From the NCBI GenBank assembly GCA_029862935.1, contig JAOTWK010000020.1, positions 1 to 20,716 of the forward strand: a DNA stretch of 20,716 nucleotides, given 5' to 3'. Position numbers and translations under genes: made by a program. Below the pieces are notes generated by a model. It saw only the letters and a program-made list of their open reading frames with translations. It had not been told where the DNA came from and searched no databases. Of the stretch, positions 1-7,021 are shown in pieces (position 1 is the first letter of the stretch; every line of letters starts with the position of its first letter). This DNA comes from Gemmatimonadota bacterium (GTDB taxonomy: Bacteria > Gemmatimonadota > Gemmatimonadetes > Gemmatimonadales > GWC2-71-9).

Positions 1-716
1 GGCGGGACAATTGGACAGCCGCCGTAGCCGACGCCGCCCAGGTTCCCACTGACTTCGAGTACGTCGCGTTCTTCGCCGTTACCAGCGGCAGAGAGAACAA
101 CGTGATCTGGGATGAGACGTGGGGGCGGGAAGAGATGTCGGCATTTAACACCTTGGCCGATCGGCTCGGGCCCGATCCACGCGCTCCGTGGGTGGACGAG
201 GGTGCCACCGGAGCTGACGGTGTCCACCCCCACTACAAGCAAACCAAGTACAGTGACCTCGGCTCCGACATTCCGGTGGTCAAGGGCACTGAAATGCGCT
301 TGATCGAGGCCGAGGCGTTCTTGCGCAACAGCGACCTGGGTAACGCAGTCCTCAAGATCGACGAGGCACGTGCCGAGTACGGCCTTGGGAACGTGACACC
401 TGCTCCAACGACCATCAACGACGCGTGGGTGCTGCTCGACAACGAGCGGCTTCTGACACTGTGGATGGAAGGTCGTCGCTGGCACGATGCCCGCCGGTGG
501 GACGAGGCTGGCATGAGTTTCATGCCAGCCGTGCAGTATGTCTACGGCAATTCGATGTCGGTCTATAACGATCCGACCCCCCTCACCCCGATATTCGAGA
601 AGGATGTGTCTCTCTCGAAACGGGCAGCGTGCATTCCGATCTCACTGGCGGAGTGCGACACGAATGAGAACCTCGTTGGCGCACCGGAGTGCGCGGGTGC
701 TTTTGTCGCACCGTAA
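1..716 (+). CDS. SusD/RagB-like nutrient-binding outer-membrane lipoprotein, C-terminal part (5' end cut by window)
   Basis: The reading frame is already open at base 3 and runs to TAA at 714-716, so this is the last ~237 residues of a longer protein; SusD proteins are usually 450-600 aa. Seen: the block EMRLIEAEAFLR followed by a helical repeat region, and near the end the pattern LDNERLLTLWMEGRRWHDARRW, which matches the C-terminal SusD signature (ER..EL..EG.RW.D.RRW). In the family, SusD is a surface lipoprotein that caps a SusC/RagA TonB-dependent channel and captures glycans or peptides. The SusC partner would be expected to the left, outside the window. The substrate cannot be told from this part. 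The next genes encode exported peptide- and amide-cleaving enzymes, so a peptide or amide substrate is a reasonable inference. The GTG at 102 is internal, not the start. Confidence 0.85.
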   Translation, partial: RDNWTAAVADAAQVPTDFEYVAFFAVTSGRENNVIWDETWGREEMSAFNTLADRLGPDPRAPWVDEGATGADGVHPHYKQTKYSDLGSDIPVVKGTEMRLIEAEAFLRNSDLGNAVLKIDEARAEYGLGNVTPAPTTINDAWVLLDNERLLTLWMEGRRWHDARRWDEAGMSFMPAVQYVYGNSMSVYNDPTPLTPIFEKDVSLSKRAACIPISLAECDTNENLVGAPECAGAFVAP

Positions 717-743
717 GGCACCGGTGATCTGAAGGAGCAAAAT

Positions 744-784
744 ACCGTCCCATCGGGCTTCGCTCGGTGGGACGGTCGGTTTTT
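744..784 (+). terminator. Rho-independent terminator after the SusD-like gene
   Basis: A perfect 9-bp stem (ACCGTCCCA at 744-752 with TGGGACGGT at 768-776) continues inward with six more pairs (two of them G-U) around a TTC loop. It is followed by CGG and five T's (780-784). It lies 27 nt after the SusD stop and before the next ribosome-binding site, so it separates the two transcription units. Confidence 0.9.
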
Positions 785-847
785 GCGAACATATCTCGCC
801 AACGCTGCGCTCCGACCGTGACTCGACGGGCGGAGGCGGAGGACTTC

Positions 848-1891
848 ATGAAAACTTTGCGAACGTTTGTATCTGCCGCTGTGCTCCTGCTCGTCGCAGG
901 CTCGGTGGCTGCTCAGGAGGATGCCTCGATCGAGCGCGTCCACCGCATGCTGGAACAGCACATCCAAAGCCTGGATCACCAGATCGATGCGCTGAGCCGC
1001 CAGATCGACGACATCATGTTCATGCAACGGCTGGGCGACATTGCTGAGGTCGACATCGCACGCATCACGGGCCCGCCACTTCGCCATCAACCGAACCCCA
1101 CGGCCCAAGGAGCGGGAAATCCGTTTCGGTTTTACACCTACGTCTTCATCCCGAAAGACCTGAATCGAGGCAGAAAGCACCCGCTGATCGTGTTTCCTCA
1201 TGGCGGAGTGCACAGCAACTTCACCACGTACTACACGCACATTCTCCGTGAGCTATTGACCGAGGGATATACGGTCGTGGCACCGGAGTATCGCGGCAGC
1301 ACGGGATACGGCGGTGGTACGTATCGCGCCATCGACTACGGCGGGCTCGAAACTGAAGACACCTACGCCGCACGCAACTGGGCACTCGAGACCTACGGCT
1401 TTCTCGATGGCAACCGAGTGGGAATCATCGGGTGGAGCCACGGCGGTCTCCACGCGCTGATGAACATCTTCGATCACCCGAATGACTACGCTGTGGCTTA
1501 CGCCGGCGTCCCAGTGAGCGACCTCATCGCGCGGATGGGCTACAAGACCCAAGGCTATCGCGACCTCTATTCCGCGGAATACCACATCGGCAAGACGGCC
1601 TACGAAGATGTCGAGGAGTACCGGCGGCGCTCGCCGTCGTGGCAAGCCCACCGATACGATGGCACGCCACTCCTCATCCACACCAACACGAACGACGGTG
1701 ACGTCAACGTGCTGGAAGTGGAGCGGTTGATCCAGGCCTTGAAGGCCGAAGGCAAAACCGGCTTCGAGTACAAGATCTACCAGGACGCGCCCGGAGGGCA
1801 CAGTTTCAACCGGCTCGACAACCGACTCGCCAAAGAATCGCGACGGGAGATCTGGGCATTCTTGGCGCAGCATCTGAGGCCGGGGAGATAG
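848..1891 (+). CDS. Secreted alpha/beta hydrolase of the prolyl oligopeptidase (S9) type
   Basis: 347 aa from ATG 848, preceded by the purine-rich stretch GGAGGCGGAGGA. An upstream in-frame start at 767 lies inside the terminator stem and is rejected. Residues 1-22 are a Sec signal peptide ending AAQ. Residues ~25-60 are charged, heptad-like and probably a short coiled coil. The catalytic domain has PHGG (117-120, oxyanion region), the nucleophile elbow GWSHGG with Ser197, an acid in NTNDGD (Asp283 or Asp285) and GGH with His318. This is the S9C/DAP-like catalytic domain without the usual N-terminal beta-propeller, so it is much shorter than full S9 peptidases. It probably hydrolyses peptides or small esters in the periplasm. 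An esterase cannot be excluded. It is the first gene after a strong terminator and may lead the hydrolase run that follows. Confidence 0.85.
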   Translation: MKTLRTFVSAAVLLLVAGSVAAQEDASIERVHRMLEQHIQSLDHQIDALSRQIDDIMFMQRLGDIAEVDIARITGPPLRHQPNPTAQGAGNPFRFYTYVFIPKDLNRGRKHPLIVFPHGGVHSNFTTYYTHILRELLTEGYTVVAPEYRGSTGYGGGTYRAIDYGGLETEDTYAARNWALETYGFLDGNRVGIIGWSHGGLHALMNIFDHPNDYAVAYAGVPVSDLIARMGYKTQGYRDLYSAEYHIGKTAYEDVEEYRRRSPSWQAHRYDGTPLLIHTNTNDGDVNVLEVERLIQALKAEGKTGFEYKIYQDAPGGHSFNRLDNRLAKESRREIWAFLAQHLRPGR

Positions 1892-1941
1892 CTGATAGCT
1901 ATCAGCGTTCAGCCGTCAGCGATCAGCTATCGGCTGTCAGC
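1891..1941 (+). repeat. Heptamer tandem repeat array, consensus GCNNTCA
   Basis: Seven consecutive 7-nt units, all in register, starting on the last base of the TAG stop of the hydrolase. Units include GCTGATA, GCTATCA, GCGTTCA, GCCGTCA, GCGATCA, GCTATCG and GCTGTCA. The first two units create the perfect 16-nt palindrome GCTGATAGCTATCAGC (1891-1906). The array fills most of the 68-nt gap before the next gene. Confidence 0.8.
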
Positions 1942-1959
1942 ATTTTCGTAGGGGGTATC

Positions 1960-3384
1960 GTGAGACGCATCGCAGTGCTCCTGTTGGCCTCGATTGGCAC
2001 AGGCTCGGTCCCGCTTGCCGCCCAGCAGCAGGGTGATGTCGCGATCGTGAATGGCCGAGTGATGGATCCGGCGAGCGGGCTCGCCGCGGTTCGCAATGTG
2101 CTCATCCGCGGCGACCGGATTGAGGCGATCACCGAAGAAGCCGTGCAGGCCACACGGACGATCGATGCGCGAGGACTCGTGGTGGCCCCGGGATTCGTCG
2201 ATATCCTCGCGCGCATCCGACCCCAACGTGAGCCACAGCGCTACAAGATCAAGGACGGGGTCACGACCGTGATCTCGATGCACGGCGGCCCGGTGGACGT
2301 GCGCGGCTGGTACGCCGCGTTCGAGCCCGAGGGCTCACTCCTGAACTACGGGACCACCGTTGGGCACCCCGACGTTCGGGAGGCCGCGGGGGCCACCGAT
2401 CTGTACGCACCGGCCACGCGGGAGCAACGCCGGGCAATGAAACGGATTGCCTCGCAGGCCATCGAAGACGGCGCCGTGGGGATCGGCTTCGGCATCAACT
2501 ACACGCCTGGCGCCTCCTACGAGGAGATCGTCGACATGTTTGCCGTGGCCGCGGACCAAAATGTCCCGGCTCACGTGCACTCCCGCTACAAAGGGTCGGT
2601 CTTCCCCGAGACGATCGTCCAATCCGTGCAGGAGGTGATCGCCGCCGCCGCGATCACAGGCGCGAGCGCGCAGGTTGTCCACCTCGCCTCCTCTGCCATT
2701 GGCTCGATGGAGGCGAGTCTCGAGATGATCGCCGGTGCCAAGGCGAACGGTGTCGACGTGATGACAGACATTCATCCCTACCTGGCCAACAGCACGCGAC
2801 TGGAATCGGCGCTCTACGACCCAGGTTGGGAGCAACGGTTCGGCGGTGCCGCGGTCGACTCCATCATGTTGGTGGAGACCGGTGAGCGGCTGAATGACGA
2901 GACGTTTGCCTATTGGCGAGAGAAGGGGGCCACCATCGTCACGTTCTTCATCCCGAAGAACGAGATGGTGATGGCCCTCAAACATCCGTTGGTCATGATC
3001 ACGAGCGATGGCATCATCCTCGACGGTAAGGGCCATCCGCGCGGCGCGGGCACCTTTGCACACGTGTTGGGACAACTCACGCGGGAAGAAGGCCACCTGA
3101 CCCTCATGGAAGCCCTCCGCAAGATGACCATCATGCCCGCCGAGCGGCTGGCGCGCGGGGCACCATCCATGGCTCAGCGCGGCCGCCTAGCCGTGGGCGC
3201 GTACGGCGACATCACCGTGTTCGACCCCAACGCGATCATCGACCGCGCCACCTACCTCAACTCGGCGCAGTATTCCGAAGGCGTGCGCCACGTGCTGGTG
3301 AACGGGGTCGTGGTGCTGGAAGACGGAGAGTTCGTGGAGGGAGCAGCGCCGGGGAGGGCGATACGGCACGGGAGTGAGAGATGA
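1960..3384 (+). CDS. Exported amidohydrolase-family protein (D-aminoacylase/dihydroorotase-like) lacking the HxH metal motif
   Basis: 474 aa from GTG 1960, with AGGGGGT just upstream. Residues 1-22 form a Sec signal peptide (…PLAAQ). The fold signatures of the amidohydrolase superfamily are all there: DVAIVNGRVMDP, the strand APGFVD (77-82), AHVH (204-207), VVH (His241), the C-terminal catalytic Asp in ITSDG (Asp350), GHPR.AGTF, and the closing composite-sheet motif VGAYGDITVFDP. The canonical HxH that should follow PGFVD is replaced: Leu83 and Arg85 sit where the two metal-binding His are expected. The bridging Cys found in D-aminoacylases is also absent. Relatives I recall carry DLHAHGQ here, so the loss looks specific. 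It may be inactive, use one metal, or have a new role. It is 30 nt from the next gene and probably cotranscribed. Confidence 0.82.
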   Translation: MRRIAVLLLASIGTGSVPLAAQQQGDVAIVNGRVMDPASGLAAVRNVLIRGDRIEAITEEAVQATRTIDARGLVVAPGFVDILARIRPQREPQRYKIKDGVTTVISMHGGPVDVRGWYAAFEPEGSLLNYGTTVGHPDVREAAGATDLYAPATREQRRAMKRIASQAIEDGAVGIGFGINYTPGASYEEIVDMFAVAADQNVPAHVHSRYKGSVFPETIVQSVQEVIAAAAITGASAQVVHLASSAIGSMEASLEMIAGAKANGVDVMTDIHPYLANSTRLESALYDPGWEQRFGGAAVDSIMLVETGERLNDETFAYWREKGATIVTFFIPKNEMVMALKHPLVMITSDGIILDGKGHPRGAGTFAHVLGQLTREEGHLTLMEALRKMTIMPAERLARGAPSMAQRGRLAVGAYGDITVFDPNAIIDRATYLNSAQYSEGVRHVLVNGVVVLEDGEFVEGAAPGRAIRHGSER

Positions 3385-3385
3385 G

Positions 3386-3541
3386 GCAGCGGCAGGGCGG
3401 CAGAGGAGACGACAATGACGACGAAGACGACAACGACGACTAGCTCGTCGAACACCCACAGTCGTCCATGTCGTCTCAGTCGTCTGAGTCGTCCATCCCA
3501 TCACAGTCGTCTCAGTCGTCTGCATTTCAGTCGTGGTTTCA
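3386..3541 (+). repeat. Composite short tandem repeats (CGGCAGGG, GACGACNNN, NNNGTCGTC) over the start of the next gene
   Basis: The stretch begins with ~1.7 copies of CGGCAGGG (3390-3403). Four 9-nt units of the form GACGACNNN follow (3408-3443), and the ATG at 3415 is embedded in the first. From 3458 come 9-nt units ending GTCGTC (for example TCAGTCGTC, twice), to ~3529. The second array is the reverse complement of the first in its GAC/GTC core, so the mRNA could fold into a long imperfect hairpin. Because the period is 9, it encodes a three-residue repeat of the SRL/SRP kind. Confidence 0.8.
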
Positions 3542-5169
3542 TAGTCGTCGCAGTTCTGGCAATCGCCTGCGCCCCGCCCCCCGAAATCGTCGAGCATCCG
3601 GCCTACGCAAGCGGCCAAATCGTGCGGTCGAACCGTGGCATGGTCGTCAGTGGGAGCGCGATTGCTACGGAGATCGGGGTGCGGGTGTTGGAGTCGGGCG
3701 GCAACGCCGTCGACGCCGCTGTCGCCACCGCCCTGGCACTCGCGGTAGTCGAACCCACCATGTCCGGCCTCGGGGGCCGCACCCAGATATTGGTCCGCAC
3801 CACCAGCGGCCAGTTTCACGGCGTCGACGGCACCACCGAGGTACCGCGCGGTGCACCCACTGATCCCACGAGTGACGAGGGCGCTTACGGATACCACACC
3901 ATCGGCATCCCCGGAACGGTCGCGGCCCTCGAGAGGGCGCTCACGGCCTTCGGCACCCGGTCCTTCGCAGAGCTGCTCACTCCTGTCATCGCGCTCGCCG
4001 ATACCGGGTTCTTGTTGCCTAACCCCGAAGCGGAACGCCTGGCGCGCGTCGCCGACCAGCTCAGGGAGTTCACGGGATCCGCAAGGTATTTCCTCAAACC
4101 TGATGGCTCGACATATCGGGGTGGTGAGCGACTGGTGCAGGCGGATCTGGCGAACACGCTCTCTGCACTCGCCACCGGTGGCGCGGAGGCCTTCTATGGC
4201 GGCTGGATTGCCGATACGCTCGCTGCCGACTTGGCGCGACACGGTGGGTTCGTCACAACCACCGATCTGTCGCGCTATCGCGCGCCGTGGAGCCGTATCG
4301 TACAGGGGAGTTACCGTGGCTTCGATTTGGTCGGTACGTATCTCCCGGCGTCGGGAGCAACGACAATCGAGGCGCTCCATCTGCTCGAACAGTTCGACCT
4401 GAGCGACCGCGCCGGAGGTGCGGAGTGGGCGGCGCTGCTGGCGCAGGCGTTGCTCTTGAGCTTTGAAGATCGTGTAGCGGATCTCGGAACTCCGGACGAG
4501 CACGCTCAAGTGTTGGCGTCCAAGGAGTGGGCCGCGACGCGCGCCGTCGACATCATGGACCCGGCACAACGGGAGGATCCCGTGGTCGTCTCGATGGCCG
4601 CGGCGAGTGACGAGTCTCCTTACACGACCCATCTCTCGGTGACCGACCGTGACGGTATGGTTGTCGCACTGACGCAGTCGCTCGGACCGACCATGGGCTC
4701 CAAGGTGGCCGCACCAGGGCTTGGCTTCGTCTACGCCGCGACCATGGGCTATCTCGGCGGGCTCCAGCCGGGCGATCGCCCGTTCTCGTCACAGTCGCCC
4801 CTCATCGTGCTGCACGATGGCGAGCCGGTGCTGGTGCTCGGCGCGGCGGGCGGCCGGCGTATTCTCTCCGCGATTGTGTCCGTCGTCAGTCGCTGGGTCG
4901 ACCAGCAACTCTCGCTACCCGACGCCATGGCCGCCCCACGGCTGCACCCCGACGTGCAGGCGGTGCACATGGAAGCTCGCGATGGCACCGCCTGGTCACC
5001 GGAAGATCTCACGGATCTCGCGAGCTATGGATTCGTCGTGGACGTGCGAACGGTCGCCTCCTATTTCGCACGCATCCACGGCATCGAAATCGACCCAGTG
5101 ACCGGCGACCACCTAGGCGTCGCCGATCCCCGCTGGAACGGAACGGCCGGAGCGCCGGGAGGGCGTTAA
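3415..5169 (+). CDS. Gamma-glutamyltransferase-family lipoprotein (Ntn hydrolase) with atypical substrate pocket
   Basis: 584 aa. ATG 3415 has AGAGGAG six bases upstream and is the only conventional start before the lipobox. The N-terminus is unusually long: an Arg/Ser-rich tail coded by the repeat array, then a hydrophobic stretch ending LAIAC, with Cys52 the predicted lipid-bearing residue. Large-subunit signatures: SGSAIATEIGVRVLESGGNAVDAAVA, EPTMSGLGG, IGIPGTV. The self-cleavage site and nucleophile are in TTHLSV (Thr404), and the small subunit has RPFSSQSP and GAAGGRRI. GGT enzymes cleave gamma-glutamyl bonds (glutathione, gamma-Glu peptides) outside the cytoplasm. Here residues that hold the glutamyl group in E. 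coli GGT seem changed: DGTTEVP replaces DFREMAP (Arg to Thr140), SLGPT replaces TLNTT, and NNQMDDF has no counterpart. A different acyl substrate is possible. It ends 3 nt before the next gene. Confidence 0.9.
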   Translation: MTTKTTTTTSSSNTHSRPCRLSRLSRPSHHSRLSRLHFSRGFIVVAVLAIACAPPPEIVEHPAYASGQIVRSNRGMVVSGSAIATEIGVRVLESGGNAVDAAVATALALAVVEPTMSGLGGRTQILVRTTSGQFHGVDGTTEVPRGAPTDPTSDEGAYGYHTIGIPGTVAALERALTAFGTRSFAELLTPVIALADTGFLLPNPEAERLARVADQLREFTGSARYFLKPDGSTYRGGERLVQADLANTLSALATGGAEAFYGGWIADTLAADLARHGGFVTTTDLSRYRAPWSRIVQGSYRGFDLVGTYLPASGATTIEALHLLEQFDLSDRAGGAEWAALLAQALLLSFEDRVADLGTPDEHAQVLASKEWAATRAVDIMDPAQREDPVVVSMAAASDESPYTTHLSVTDRDGMVVALTQSLGPTMGSKVAAPGLGFVYAATMGYLGGLQPGDRPFSSQSPLIVLHDGEPVLVLGAAGGRRILSAIVSVVSRWVDQQLSLPDAMAAPRLHPDVQAVHMEARDGTAWSPEDLTDLASYGFVVDVRTVASYFARIHGIEIDPVTGDHLGVADPRWNGTAGAPGGR

Positions 5170-5172
5170 GTA

Positions 5173-6804
5173 ATGGGTTTCTCGACGAAAGCTCGAATGC
5201 GGCAGGGCGGCAGGGCGGCAGGGCGGCAGTTGCTGGTCGCCGCGCTGTTGGTGCCGCTCCTGCCCCGTCTGCCTCCTAACGCCCCCACTGCCTCCGCTCA
5301 ACAGTTTGACCTCCTCATCCAGAACGGTCGCCTGCTCGACGGCATGGGGAATCCGTGGTACTACGCTGACGTGGCGGTGACTGGGGACCGCATAGTGGCC
5401 GTGGGACGGCTCGAGGGTGCGACCGCCCGCCGCGTCATCGATGCGCGCGGACTCTACGTGGCACCGGGGTTCATCGACCCGCACACCCATGCGGGGACCG
5501 GGTTGGTGCGCGAGGACCTGAGTCACGCGCAACCGCTCCTCGCACAGGGCATCACGTTCGCGCTGCTCAACCCGGACGGCGGGGGGCCCGTCGATCTCGC
5601 GGCACAGCGTGACCAGCTGCTCGCGCACGGGTTGGGCATCAACGTGGGCCTGCTGGTGCCACATGGGTCGGTACGTCGCGCCGTGCTCGGCATGGACGAC
5701 CGCGCCCCGTCGGCCGCAGAGCTTGCCCAGATGCAGCAGCTGGTTCGCGATGGCATGGAGCGTGGTGCGTTCGGCATGTCGAGCGGGCCGTACTACGCTC
5801 CCGGCAGCTACTCGACGACCAGGGAGTTGGTCGAGCTCGCGAGGGTTGTCGCCGAGTACGACGGAGCCTATACAAGTCACATCCGCGACGAAGCGGACTA
5901 CAACATCGGCGTTGTGGCGGCAGTGGAAGAAGTCATCACGGTCGCTCGCGAGGCACGGCTCCCCGGGGTCGCGACGCACCTCAAGGTGTTGGGCCCCCGG
6001 GTCTGGGGATACTCGATGGCCGTGGTGGAACGGATCGAGCGCGCACGGGAGGCAGGTGTCGAGGTGTTTGCCGATCAGTACCCGTATCTCGCATCCGGCA
6101 CCAGCGTCACGGGCGCATTGGTGCCGCGATGGGCGCAAGTCGGTGGCCGTGATGCCCTGCTTGCTCGGATCGACTCACCGACGGAGCGCGCGCGGCTTCG
6201 TGCGGACATGATCGAGAACCTCGACCGTCGGGGTGGCGCTGACAAGCTCCAGTTTCGCTACCACACGGCCGATCCGTCTGTCGAGGGACGAACCCTGCAG
6301 GCCGTCGCCGACGAGCGGGGCGTGGAACCGGTGGATCTCGCCATCGCCCTCGTCCAAGCTGGTGGAGCCGGCGTCGTGTCGTTCAACATGCACCCACGAG
6401 ACGTCGACCTCATCATGCGCCAACCGTGGACGATGACCTCTTCCGACGGCGGGCTCGTGCCGATGGGTCAAGGTGTGCCGCATCCGCGCTACTATGGGGC
6501 GTTCCCGCGCAAGATCCGCCAATACGTCGTCCACCAAGACGTGATCGGCCTCGAGCATGCGGTGCGCAGCATGACGAGCCTCACGGCGGCCGTATTTCGG
6601 ATTCCCGATCGCGGCACCGTCCAGCCGGGTGCGATCGCCGACGTCGTCGTGTTCGATCTCGAGAGCCTGACGGACCGAGCCACGTACAACGATCCGCATC
6701 AACTCTGCGAAGGGATGCAGTACGTGTTGGTGAATGGGAGGCTTGCGATTGACGGGGGAGCGTTCACGGATGAGCTCGCCGGACGGGTGGTGCAAAGACG
6801 CTAG
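5173..6804 (+). CDS. N-acyl-D-amino-acid deacylase (D-aminoacylase), exported
   Basis: 543 aa from ATG 5173, with GGAGGG nine bases upstream. ATG 5197 (residue 9) is the main alternative. The signal peptide runs to about residue 43 (…TASAQQ), and its N-region is coded by the GGCAGGGC octamer repeat. Amidohydrolase motifs are intact: PGFIDPHTHAG (His104, His106), SHIRDE (His236), THLKVLGP (His269), and SSDGG (Asp425), followed by GVPHPRYYGAFPR, typical of D-aminoacylases. The bridging-metal Cys of characterised D-aminoacylases (in GNCG) is replaced by NPDGG (133-137). The family removes acyl groups from N-acyl-D-amino acids. With the GGT-family and amidohydrolase genes just upstream it forms a compact amide-cleaving operon, perhaps for peptidoglycan-, lipopeptide- or D-amino-acid-derived nutrients (inference). 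Confidence 0.88.
   Translation: MGFSTKARMRQGGRAAGRQLLVAALLVPLLPRLPPNAPTASAQQFDLLIQNGRLLDGMGNPWYYADVAVTGDRIVAVGRLEGATARRVIDARGLYVAPGFIDPHTHAGTGLVREDLSHAQPLLAQGITFALLNPDGGGPVDLAAQRDQLLAHGLGINVGLLVPHGSVRRAVLGMDDRAPSAAELAQMQQLVRDGMERGAFGMSSGPYYAPGSYSTTRELVELARVVAEYDGAYTSHIRDEADYNIGVVAAVEEVITVAREARLPGVATHLKVLGPRVWGYSMAVVERIERAREAGVEVFADQYPYLASGTSVTGALVPRWAQVGGRDALLARIDSPTERARLRADMIENLDRRGGADKLQFRYHTADPSVEGRTLQAVADERGVEPVDLAIALVQAGGAGVVSFNMHPRDVDLIMRQPWTMTSSDGGLVPMGQGVPHPRYYGAFPRKIRQYVVHQDVIGLEHAVRSMTSLTAAVFRIPDRGTVQPGAIADVVVFDLESLTDRATYNDPHQLCEGMQYVLVNGRLAIDGGAFTDELAGRVVQRR
5201..5229 (+). repeat. Octamer tandem repeat GGCAGGGC, 3.6 perfect copies
   Basis: Three exact copies (5201-5208, 5209-5216, 5217-5224) plus GGCAG. 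The array lies within codons 10-19 of the D-aminoacylase and encodes a Gly/Arg/Ala-rich signal-peptide N-region. The same unit occurs at 3390-3403. Confidence 0.9.
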
Positions 6805-7021
6805 CTCGAAGGCGCTCGACAACTCACCGGGGACACCCAGCCTCCCGACCTGCTGCTCGAGCCACTACCTTTCGCGGGCGCGTGCCGGTCGAGCGCAACG
6901 ATTCCCACCTCCCACACGTAGTGCAGAGGGTGGCCTCTCACTATCATCGCTGGCATTTGGCCGCGGCACGGGTCGGCAATGAGCCGATCGGTTGTGGCCT
7001 GAACGCACGTTCACGGACGCT
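6805..7021. other. Gap of ~217 nt with no recognised feature
   Basis: It lies between the D-aminoacylase stop and the outer-membrane protein start. I see no convincing gene, strong hairpin with a T-tract, or short tandem repeat of the kind found at other junctions. It presumably holds the promoter of the downstream gene, but no clear -35/-10 pair stands out. Confidence 0.5.

Noticed and set aside
767..847. Upstream in-frame start for the S9-like hydrolase
   Set aside because: It begins inside the terminator hairpin, while ATG 848 has a good ribosome-binding site and starts a clean signal peptide.
3458..3529. Possible CRISPR-like array
   Set aside because: Units are 9 nt with no spacers and no cas genes nearby; this is a short tandem repeat.
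3187..4632. Long open frame (481 codons) on the minus strand opposite the GGT-family gene
   Set aside because: Arg/Asp/His-rich composition, no domain pattern, and it lies wholly across two well-supported plus-strand genes; such frames are common in GC-rich DNA.
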